From: Dyadobacter jiangsuensis
GTDB lineage: Bacteria; Bacteroidota; Bacteroidia; Cytophagales; Spirosomataceae
Direction of reading: 5' to 3'
Assembly (NCBI RefSeq): GCF_003014695.1
Contig: NZ_PYAS01000002.1
Coordinates: 248,001 to 312,000 of the forward strand
Length of the DNA: 64,000 bases
The position numbers and the translations under genes were made by a program. Positions within the stretch are counted from its first letter, which is position 1. Every line of letters starts with the position of its first letter. The notes under the pieces are model-generated. The model did no database searches and was not told where the DNA came from. It was given only the letters and a program-made list of their open reading frames with translations. Below are positions 52,822-60,022 of the stretch, one piece after another.

Positions 52822-53685
52822 ATGAAATTACAACTCACGATCCTGTTCAGTCTCCTGTGCCTTATGGTTTTCGGCCAAAAGAATAATGCCGACAAGCAGG
52901 ACTGGAAGCAGCTCTTTAATGGAAAAAACCTGGATGGCTGGGATATCAAAATCCGCGGCTATGAACTGAACGACAATTATAACAACACCTTCCGGGTGGA
53001 AGATGGTAAAATGGTGGTTCGTTATGATAAATACGACGATTTCGCTCAAAAATACGGGCATATCTTCTACAAAGGCGATTACTCCTATTACCGTATTGCT
53101 GTTGAGTATCGTTTCGTAGGCGAGCAGGCGCCGAAAGGCGAAGGCTGGGCATGGCGTAACTCCGGCATCATGGTGCATGGACAGCCTGCTGCGACAATGG
53201 GTAAAGACCAGGACTTTCCAGCGTCGATTGAAGTGCAGCTATTGGGTGGAAATGGCAAGACCCGCACGACTTGTAACCTCTGTACGCCCGGTACCAACGT
53301 GGTGATCGACGGTAAGCTGGTAACGCAGCATTGCGTTAACTCCAAATCCAAAACTTACGATGGCGACCAGTGGGTACGTGCCGAGGTGCTGGTATTGGGC
53401 GATTCATTGATCCAGCATTTCGCAAATGGTGAAATGGTACTCGAATACAACAAGCCGCAACTTGGCGGCGGCAACCTGGGCGGCGCTACCGATCCCGAAG
53501 TAAAAATCGCCGGTAAACTGCTTGATCATGGCTCAATATCCCTGCAAAGCGAAAGCCATCCTGTGGAATTCAGAAAAGTGGAAATCCTGGATTTGAAAGG
53601 CTGCATGGATCCGAAAGCGACTAATTACAAGTCTTACTATGTGAAGGCGGATAATAGCAAGTGCAGCTACGGCAAGAAGAAATAA
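52822..53685 (+). CDS. DUF1080 (3-keto-disaccharide hydrolase) family secreted protein
   Basis: A 287-residue protein with a signal peptide (MKLQLTILFSLLCLMVFGQ) and the DUF1080 concanavalin-like fold: WKQLFNGKNLDGWDIKI, RNSGIMVHGQP and DFPASIEVQLLGG. The domain binds or hydrolyses sugars, including 3-keto-glycosides. The C-terminal CMDPKATNYKSYYVKAD is a short Cys-containing tail. Extracytoplasmic; the substrate is unknown. Confidence 0.9.
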   Translation: MKLQLTILFSLLCLMVFGQKNNADKQDWKQLFNGKNLDGWDIKIRGYELNDNYNNTFRVEDGKMVVRYDKYDDFAQKYGHIFYKGDYSYYRIAVEYRFVGEQAPKGEGWAWRNSGIMVHGQPAATMGKDQDFPASIEVQLLGGNGKTRTTCNLCTPGTNVVIDGKLVTQHCVNSKSKTYDGDQWVRAEVLVLGDSLIQHFANGEMVLEYNKPQLGGGNLGGATDPEVKIAGKLLDHGSISLQSESHPVEFRKVEILDLKGCMDPKATNYKSYYVKADNSKCSYGKKK

Positions 53686-53704
53686 GTATTGGTATTAAAA
53701 CAAA

Positions 53705-53741
53705 AAAATGCCCGGAGCTCTTCTGAGTTCCGGGCATTTTG
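53705..53741. terminator. Bidirectional terminator between DUF1080 gene and murA
   Basis: AAAATGCCCGGAgct pairs with agTTCCGGGCATTTT; A- and T-runs on both sides let it serve both convergent genes. Confidence 0.85.
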
Positions 53742-53753
53742 CATTTTAATCTT

Positions 53754-55061
53754 CTATAATCTCACGATTTCCGCACCGATCGCGTTCAGGCGCGTGTCGA
53801 TGTTCTGGTAACCGCGGTCGATTTGCTCGATATTGTCGATAATGCTCACGCCTTTGGCCGACATCGCTGCGATGAGCAATGCAACCCCGGCGCGGATATC
53901 AGGGGAGGTCATACGAATGCCGCGCAGCTGTGTTTCGCGGTTGTGACCGATCACCGTTGCGCGGTGCGGGTCGCAAAGGATAATCTGCGCGCCCATTTCA
54001 ATCAGTTTATCCACAAAGAACAAACGGCTTTCGAACATTTTCTGATGGATCAGCACGGTTCCCTGCGCCTGTGTGGCCGTCACGAGGACGATACTTAGCA
54101 AGTCGGGTGTGAAGCCGGGCCATGGGGCGTCGGCTACTGATAATGTGGAACCGTCGAGGTAATTTTCAATGCGGTAGCGCTCCTGTGCAGGGATGAAAAT
54201 GTCATCGCCGCGGAACTCCATTTGAATACCCAATCTTTTGAAAACATCGGGGATAATGCCCAGCTCGGGAATCTGGCAATCTTTGATCGTAATTTCGGAT
54301 TGCGTCATGGCTGCAAGGCCGATGAAGCTACCGATTTCGATCATATCCGGCAGCATGGTGTGCTCGGTACCTTTCAGCTCGCTCACACCTTCGACGATGA
54401 GCATATTGGAAGCGATACCCGAGATTTTGGCGCCCATGCGGTTCAGCATTTTACAAAGCTGCTGCAAATAGGGCTCGCAGGCCGCATTGTAAATGGTGGT
54501 CGTGCCCTCGGCCATGACAGCTGCCATCAAAACGTTGGCTGTACCGGTTACCGAAGCCTCGTCCAGCAGCATGTAAGTGCCTTTCAGATTGGCAGCGTCG
54601 ACGCGGTAAAACCCGCCGTCTTCTTCATCATAGCTGAATTCCGCACCCAGTTTCTCAAATCCCAGGAAGTGGGTATCCAGCCTTCTCCGGCCGATCTTGT
54701 CGCCGCCGGGGCGGGGAATGCGTCCTTTGCGGAAACGCGCCAGCATCGGGCCGAGCAGCATCACCGAGCCGCGCAATGCAGCAGCTTTCTGACGGAATGA
54801 ATCCGATTCGAGGTAATCGAGGTTGATATCGTCGGCTTCGAAACGAATAGAAGTTTCGCTCAGCCTTGTGCGGCGCACGCCCAGATCGCCCAACAGGTTG
54901 ATCAGCTGGTTTACGTCGCGGATATTCGGGATGTTATGGATCGTAACGGGCTCTTTGGTCAGGAGCACCGCACAGATAATCTGCAATGCTTCGTTTTTAG
55001 CGCCTTGCGGCACGATTTCACCCTTGAGACGACGATCCCCGGTAATTTTGAATGATGCCAT
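53754..55061 (-). CDS. murA: UDP-N-acetylglucosamine 1-carboxyvinyltransferase
   Basis: A 435-residue EPSP-synthase-fold enzyme. PEP-binding Lys22 and Asn23 are in GAKNEALQ. The catalytic-loop position of E. coli Cys115 is Asp121 here (RPGGDKIGRRRLD), which is known to give natural fosfomycin resistance in other bacteria. It makes the first committed precursor of peptidoglycan. It lies 46 bp downstream of the DUF4290 gene and may be cotranscribed with it. Confidence 0.96.
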   Translation of the reverse strand: MASFKITGDRRLKGEIVPQGAKNEALQIICAVLLTKEPVTIHNIPNIRDVNQLINLLGDLGVRRTRLSETSIRFEADDINLDYLESDSFRQKAAALRGSVMLLGPMLARFRKGRIPRPGGDKIGRRRLDTHFLGFEKLGAEFSYDEEDGGFYRVDAANLKGTYMLLDEASVTGTANVLMAAVMAEGTTTIYNAACEPYLQQLCKMLNRMGAKISGIASNMLIVEGVSELKGTEHTMLPDMIEIGSFIGLAAMTQSEITIKDCQIPELGIIPDVFKRLGIQMEFRGDDIFIPAQERYRIENYLDGSTLSVADAPWPGFTPDLLSIVLVTATQAQGTVLIHQKMFESRLFFVDKLIEMGAQIILCDPHRATVIGHNRETQLRGIRMTSPDIRAGVALLIAAMSAKGVSIIDNIEQIDRGYQNIDTRLNAIGAEIVRL

Positions 55062-55106
55062 ATAAGATTTTGGGCAATTGAGACGGTATAAAATGAAACC
55101 TGGATG

Positions 55107-55907
55107 TTACATTCCAGGTTTTTTGCGGTTGTTATTCCGGTTGTTGTTATTGTTGTTGTTCCGGTTCTGGAACTTGTTGTTCCGGTTACGGTTCTGATTG
55201 CCCTGGTTGTTGCCGCCCTGCCTGTCGGAATTATGAGACTGGGCTTTGAAGTTGTTCCCGCCAGTCTGGTTCACGCGGTTGCGCTCCTGGTTGTTGTTAC
55301 GGTCTTTCGGTGCGGCATCGATCGGTCCCGATTTACGGATATAATCGATTTCTTCCTTCAAACGGCCTTTGCTGAGTTGTTCCAGCTGGGCGAGCAAAAC
55401 ACTGTCTTCGGGGTTGTCCTTGTTCCATGCGTTGAAGAACGAACGCATCAGGCGGAAAATGTAGGAAACAAATGCCAGGCGGTCTTCCGGGTTCTCGGTT
55501 TGTGACGCCTTTTCCAGAAGCAGGTCGATATTACGGCCGTAATGGCGGAATTGCAGGTTTTGCTGATTGTAGTCGACGCGGAGCGGTTTCTTACCCAGTG
55601 CTTCCTTGGACGGCGGAGGGAAAGGACTGTCGACATCGAGTTCGAAACCGGAAATAATGTACAGGTCGTCCCACAACTTGTTGGTATAGTCCTGGTTATC
55701 CCGCATGTTGGGGTGTATCTGACGCATAAGCTCGACCAGGATGTGCGCGTAGAGTGTGCGTTTCGCCTTGTCCTCTATCTTGACGATGTGGTCGGCCAAT
55801 TTTTGTACGTTACTGCCGTATTCTTTCAATGGGATATCTTTTATATAATGGACAAAAATAATAAGTTTTTGTGGAAACAAAATGAGGTACAGCGGTAAAA
55901 CAGGCAT
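55107..55907 (-). CDS. DUF4290 domain protein with Asn/Arg-rich tail
   Basis: A 266-residue protein. The DUF4290 core runs from LKEYGSNVQKLADHIVKIED to LRSFFNAWNKDNPED; it is Bacteroidota-specific and of unknown role. The last 70 residues are low-complexity (RNRNNKFQNRN, a run of seven Asn, RNNNRKKPGM). The ATG at 55907 gives a hydrophobic leader of about 20 residues, which is unusual; translation may instead start nearer to residue 20. The gene is 14 bp downstream of the C25-like gene. Confidence 0.78.
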   Translation of the reverse strand: MPVLPLYLILFPQKLIIFVHYIKDIPLKEYGSNVQKLADHIVKIEDKAKRTLYAHILVELMRQIHPNMRDNQDYTNKLWDDLYIISGFELDVDSPFPPPSKEALGKKPLRVDYNQQNLQFRHYGRNIDLLLEKASQTENPEDRLAFVSYIFRLMRSFFNAWNKDNPEDSVLLAQLEQLSKGRLKEEIDYIRKSGPIDAAPKDRNNNQERNRVNQTGGNNFKAQSHNSDRQGGNNQGNQNRNRNNKFQNRNNNNNNNRNNNRKKPGM

Positions 55908-55921
55908 TCTGCGGCGCTGGC

Positions 55922-58705
55922 TCAGGGAGCGTAAAGCAAATGTCCCCGCATAGATTCGATGAGGGATGCGGGCTGGTGCCCGGCCTCATGGGGACTAATC
56001 GTGTAGTAGTAATGCCCGGGCGGAATTCCGGGAGAATGCTTTGCAGGAGCCCAGAAGTATTCACAGCGACCTGTATTGCAGTATAACAGCTTTCGAAAAA
56101 CCATCGTTCCCAGCGGATTATAGATGTTTAATTCAAGGGCGGCAGGGACAAGTTTCCGGTTTTGAATCGTAAACCTGAACCAGTGGCCCGACGGGTTGGG
56201 TGAGAGGGTCGCCTCTATGGGCCGGGCGTGGTAAGCTACTTCTAAATGAATCTGGTACGGCGACGACGAATGCCCCGCCTGGTCGCGGCATTGGACCGTT
56301 AGCAGGTATTTGCCGGGGAGCAATGTGGGTTGAAAGGTGATTTCATAAAAGCTCCTGTCTATGTTTTTCCCAATCGCGGTGCTTAATGGCACGCTGGCAT
56401 CGGTACATCCCGTGCAAAGCCTTTTCAGCCACACGGCTACCAGGGTCGTATCATCGTCAATGGTCGGAAGGTCTTCGTCGAAAATACGAATCCGGATTAC
56501 CGGTTTTCCGGAAACCAGCTCTCCGTTTTGGAGTAGCCTTCCGTCGACGAAAACCTCCAACAATGGCGGCAGGTCAGCGGATTGGCTCTCGGCTGCGGTA
56601 TCCGGAAGGAGGGAAGGGAAAATGCGGATGGCGGGGTCGCCTTGGAGCGTCATTTGTTGCACGGTAATGCTGTCCAGTATGCCCGGGTTGCGTGCAAGGT
56701 TCCGCCGGATCGCTTCCCGCTGGATGATACCAAATGGCTTGCTTATGAATGCGGTATCTGCCAGGACCTCGTAGAAAAAGTCGGTATAGCGCTTCAATGC
56801 GGTTGACGGGCCGTTGAAAGTATGAGCCAGAAAAAGGATTGCTCCGCTTTTGGGCGCAAAAATCCAGTCACTGCTCAGCGTCTGCGTTGAATAGAAAATG
56901 CTGCCCGCAGCGCAGCCGTTCACGATCACTGCCGGATAACGGGGATGGTTCTGGTAATTCCGGGACGGGTCCGTGGCTCGACCAATGTCAATGTCGGTAA
57001 TGTCGATAGAAGAATGGCCAAACAGGGTAATAAGCCCGGCACCCGCATTAACCTGTTTGTCAATGCTGACCTGCTCTACCGCGTTGTCGGTAAGCTTCGA
57101 AATCGTTGTGACATGGCCCGCAAGCGGTGTGTTTACCAGTTTCTTTTCAAATGATCGGATGTAGGATTGGAATACATTCAATTCATCCCTCGACCTTCCG
57201 CCGCTTAAATGCAATATCCTTTTCCGCCACGCTGCTGACGGGCGCTCGGCTTCCATAGCCTGTACTTTGCGAAGGTAATCGAGTAGCTGTTGTGAATTTA
57301 ATGCATTAATGCGGCCGATGGGAACAAGCGGGTCGTGAGAACCCTTCACAGTAGTCAAGGCAATGTCGGAACCCGGCCAACCTGCATTAGGTACCATATC
57401 TGTTTGCCACGAATCTTTCATTTTCCGGGCTTTCTGAGGGTCTACGGACCTTCCAGCCAGCAGCACGAATTTTAAATTCCGCTGGTCATACAGCCACCGG
57501 ATCGCATTGCGGATGCCTTGCGGGCCGGGCTGGCCTGCATTGAACTGGTCGTAGAGATCGTGGCTGTAAACGATTGATGTTTTGTATCTGCCGCCGGCCT
57601 CAGAGGTACGGTAATGTGCATATTCTTCGATCGCGTCTATCCCTCCCGCCGGCACGTGCATGAGCGGGTGGGTGATGATGAGGTATTCCGTTTCGGGGTC
57701 GATTCGTGCGAACTTCACAATGCGCACAGGTAACGTCGTCATATACGCAGGCGCAATGCGTGGACCTGCCTGTGGGTAGCGTATGCGTGCGTAAGAGATC
57801 GACACGTGTCCGCCCGCGCCTACGGGAAGAAGGGTGAGGGGCAGCTCACCGGTTTCATCGAAATCTTCGATGGATGTTTTAAAGTCGAAAACCCTCGTTT
57901 CGTGGTCGGTTATATTCAAATCGATCAATTTCCTTTTCAGATTTTTAGCATTACCCAGCCATAATGCCAATGAATGCACGCCCGGAGACCAGCCTGCGAG
58001 CAGTATTTTACATTCAATATCGGATCGCGTTTCCTGAAAGAGTTGATTGGTTTTGAATACAATTTCAAATGGCGTATGCTCCGCTATTTGTGGGCCGGTC
58101 CAGCCTTCTCCTTTATCATAGGCAGTCAATAATGATCCCGTTTCGTAATTGCTTTCCGGTGGGAAGAACCGGCCGGGCAGGTAATGGGAGGTAAACAGTT
58201 GCATTGACTCCTCCCAATGAAATGCCGCGCTGCTGGTAATTGTGCCGGGTGTAGGGAAGGTGGTCCTTAATCCGCGTTTGTTGTTCTGCCAGGTCAGGAA
58301 GTAGGCGGTGGTGTCCGAGTAGAGGTTATAGTAAGAATGCGGCATAGCATCAGGCGTTGCGTAAAGGGCGGTATCCGCATAGCCGTTATTCTTTTCTCCC
58401 TGAAACAGCATATAGGCACCGCTGTCCAATCTGCCCGATGAATCGCTATGGATCTCAATCGGTACCTCGATGCCGCGTGCGAATAGCTGAATGCCCCAAA
58501 CCCATATCGAATCGATGCGGATGCCTGCACCGGAGAGTTCGGTGGCAGCGATTCTGTAGATGCCGGTTTCCGTCACCGGTATGCGCAGGTAAGTTTGCCG
58601 GTAGTCGATCCATTCGTTGCCGTATTGTTGCTGCGCATTGCATCTGTCGTAGCAGAAAATGCAGCAGAAGATCATTAAGGTGTGTGCGAGTGTCCTTGTC
58701 ATCAT
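55922..58705 (-). CDS. C25 (PorU-like) secreted protein, second copy
   Basis: A 927-residue protein from the ATG at 58705 (MMTRTLAHTLMIFCCIFCY..CNAQ, signal peptide); a GTG at 58723 is an alternative. It shares the PorU layout: an N-terminal module (LRIPVTETGIYRIAATEL), then a C25 domain with His in TLFGHSSIDITDID and Cys in VNGCAAGSIF, where PorU has GHGG and TCDFG. It ends with a sorting-like tail (LSPNPSGHWFRFTIQN...GHYYYTI). A second sortase or a secreted C25 peptidase; the role is open. Confidence 0.85.
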   Translation of the reverse strand: MMTRTLAHTLMIFCCIFCYDRCNAQQQYGNEWIDYRQTYLRIPVTETGIYRIAATELSGAGIRIDSIWVWGIQLFARGIEVPIEIHSDSSGRLDSGAYMLFQGEKNNGYADTALYATPDAMPHSYYNLYSDTTAYFLTWQNNKRGLRTTFPTPGTITSSAAFHWEESMQLFTSHYLPGRFFPPESNYETGSLLTAYDKGEGWTGPQIAEHTPFEIVFKTNQLFQETRSDIECKILLAGWSPGVHSLALWLGNAKNLKRKLIDLNITDHETRVFDFKTSIEDFDETGELPLTLLPVGAGGHVSISYARIRYPQAGPRIAPAYMTTLPVRIVKFARIDPETEYLIITHPLMHVPAGGIDAIEEYAHYRTSEAGGRYKTSIVYSHDLYDQFNAGQPGPQGIRNAIRWLYDQRNLKFVLLAGRSVDPQKARKMKDSWQTDMVPNAGWPGSDIALTTVKGSHDPLVPIGRINALNSQQLLDYLRKVQAMEAERPSAAWRKRILHLSGGRSRDELNVFQSYIRSFEKKLVNTPLAGHVTTISKLTDNAVEQVSIDKQVNAGAGLITLFGHSSIDITDIDIGRATDPSRNYQNHPRYPAVIVNGCAAGSIFYSTQTLSSDWIFAPKSGAILFLAHTFNGPSTALKRYTDFFYEVLADTAFISKPFGIIQREAIRRNLARNPGILDSITVQQMTLQGDPAIRIFPSLLPDTAAESQSADLPPLLEVFVDGRLLQNGELVSGKPVIRIRIFDEDLPTIDDDTTLVAVWLKRLCTGCTDASVPLSTAIGKNIDRSFYEITFQPTLLPGKYLLTVQCRDQAGHSSSPYQIHLEVAYHARPIEATLSPNPSGHWFRFTIQNRKLVPAALELNIYNPLGTMVFRKLLYCNTGRCEYFWAPAKHSPGIPPGHYYYTISPHEAGHQPASLIESMRGHLLYAP

Positions 58706-58749
58706 TTTGAATTTTTGATGCACAAGGGCGGTCTGCAGGGTGGTCCCGC

Positions 58750-59253
58750 CTATTCCGGCTGCTTTCGGATATACAGGTTCATGGAAAACGAATAGCGATG
58801 ATCGTCATCGGTACCATGAAACTCCGAACTTGCCAATTCCCAGTCTTTCGGATCGAATGCGGGGAAATAGGCATCGCCTGCTACTTGTGCGTGTACAATG
58901 GTCAGATACATTCTGTCGGCCAGTGGGAGCATTTGCCGGAAAATACTCGCACCGCCTAATATGAATACGTCTGTTTCATCAGAAAGTAACGCGATGGCTT
59001 CGGAAATATCTTTGGCATATTCCACACGCGGTTCCGCCTGCTCAGGAGGATTGGAGGTAATGATCACATTCCGGTATTCCGAATGCAGCGCGTCGGGTGC
59101 TTCGAAGCTCTTCCTGCCAATGATAAATGCCTTGCCCGCCGTGACTTTGCGGAAATGCGCCCACTCATCAGGCAAATGCCAAGGCAGGCTGTTGTTCAGC
59201 CCAATTACATGATTTTCGCTCATCGCGGCGATGATGTATAATTGCAGTTTCAT
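58750..59253 (-). CDS. folA: Dihydrofolate reductase
   Basis: A 167-residue enzyme with AAMSENHVIGLNNSLPWHLPDEWAHF (the acidic Asp27-equivalent in LPDEW), GRKSFE, IITSNPP and IFILGGASIFRQML. It reduces dihydrofolate. It lies 44 bp upstream of the C25-like gene on the same strand. No thyA is adjacent. A long purine-rich tract lies in its leader. Confidence 0.95.
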   Translation of the reverse strand: MKLQLYIIAAMSENHVIGLNNSLPWHLPDEWAHFRKVTAGKAFIIGRKSFEAPDALHSEYRNVIITSNPPEQAEPRVEYAKDISEAIALLSDETDVFILGGASIFRQMLPLADRMYLTIVHAQVAGDAYFPAFDPKDWELASSEFHGTDDDHRYSFSMNLYIRKQPE

Positions 59254-59267
59254 AGTTTAATGATGAT

Positions 59268-59344
59268 TCTTTTTTTTCTTTATCTCTCTTTTCTTCTCTT
59301 TCTCTTCTCTCTCTTTCTTCTCTTTCTCTCTTTTCTCTTTATCT
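59268..59344 (-). repeat. Polypurine/polypyrimidine tract upstream of folA
   Basis: About 77 bp consists only of C and T on the plus strand apart from two A (units of TTCTC and TTTCTC type). On the folA strand it is an A/G tract just upstream of the ATG and could form a triplex or act as a purine-rich ribosome-binding region. Length is likely variable. Confidence 0.75.
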
Positions 59345-59364
59345 CCGTCGGTTAAAACCGACGG
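59345..59364. repeat. Palindrome CCGTCGGTT-AA-AACCGACGG
   Basis: A 20-bp palindrome with 9-bp arms. A third copy of the arm (CTGTCGGTT) lies at 59381-59389, allowing two alternative hairpins. It sits between the folA tract and the padR promoter. Confidence 0.6.
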
Positions 59365-59511
59365 CAGAAGATAGTTTATTACTGTCGGTTTTTGGCGGAC
59401 GGAGTGTAGGGGGAGGGATGATTTGTGTGCGGCTTTGGGTAGTAAACAAATTTTTAACCGATCGGCCATTTAATTTAACCATTCATCCCAACAGTAACAT
59501 CTTTTTTGCAT

Positions 59512-59548
59512 GGTACCTTGCATCGCAAAGTACCTGTGTATACCTTTG
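59512..59548 (+). promoter_or_regulatory. padR promoter with inverted-repeat operator
   Basis: GGTACCTTGC and GCAAAGTACC (59512-59521 and 59525-59534) form a 9/10 inverted repeat. It overlaps TTG (59518-59520), which is 20 bp from TACCTTTG (59541-59548), giving a good -33/-7 pair. Repression by PadR binding is the likely reading. Confidence 0.65.
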
Positions 59549-59618
59549 TATTGTTAGAAGTCTAAATTCTATCTATTAGCCATGAACATATTCATTTAAA
59601 ATTAACTCATGAAACCAC

Positions 59619-59993
59619 ATGAATATTGAAAATGCCCAAGTGCAGATGCGGAAGGGGATTTTGGAATTCTGCATCCTGCACATCATATCCCGGGGCGAAG
59701 TGTATGCTTCGGATATGTTGGATGAACTCACGTCCGCTCACATCATGGTGGTGGAAGGAACATTATACCCTCTTCTTACCAGGTTAAAAAACTCGGGCTG
59801 GCTGGATTATAAATGGGTGGAGTCGTCTTCGGGCCCTCCAAGGAAATACTATGTTTTGACGGATGAGGGGAAGGTCTTCCTGGACGCGATGCAGGCTACG
59901 TGGTTTGAGCTCGCCGACTCGGTGCAAACCGTGATTAAACGCACAGAGGAGTTGAGCAAAACGGCATCAAGCAACCTTCCTGACCCTAACTGA
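59619..59993 (+). CDS. PadR-family transcriptional regulator
   Basis: A 124-residue winged-helix protein: MRKGILEFCILHIISRGEVYASDM, VVEGTLYPLLTRLKNSGWLDY and SGPPRKYYVLTDEGKVFL. It is the first gene of a unit with the PspC and head-GIN proteins and probably controls it through the inverted repeat at 59512-59534. Confidence 0.92.
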   Translation: MNIENAQVQMRKGILEFCILHIISRGEVYASDMLDELTSAHIMVVEGTLYPLLTRLKNSGWLDYKWVESSSGPPRKYYVLTDEGKVFLDAMQATWFELADSVQTVIKRTEELSKTASSNLPDPN

Positions 59994-60022
59994 TCACTCA
60001 AAGACATTCGATTATTTCAATC

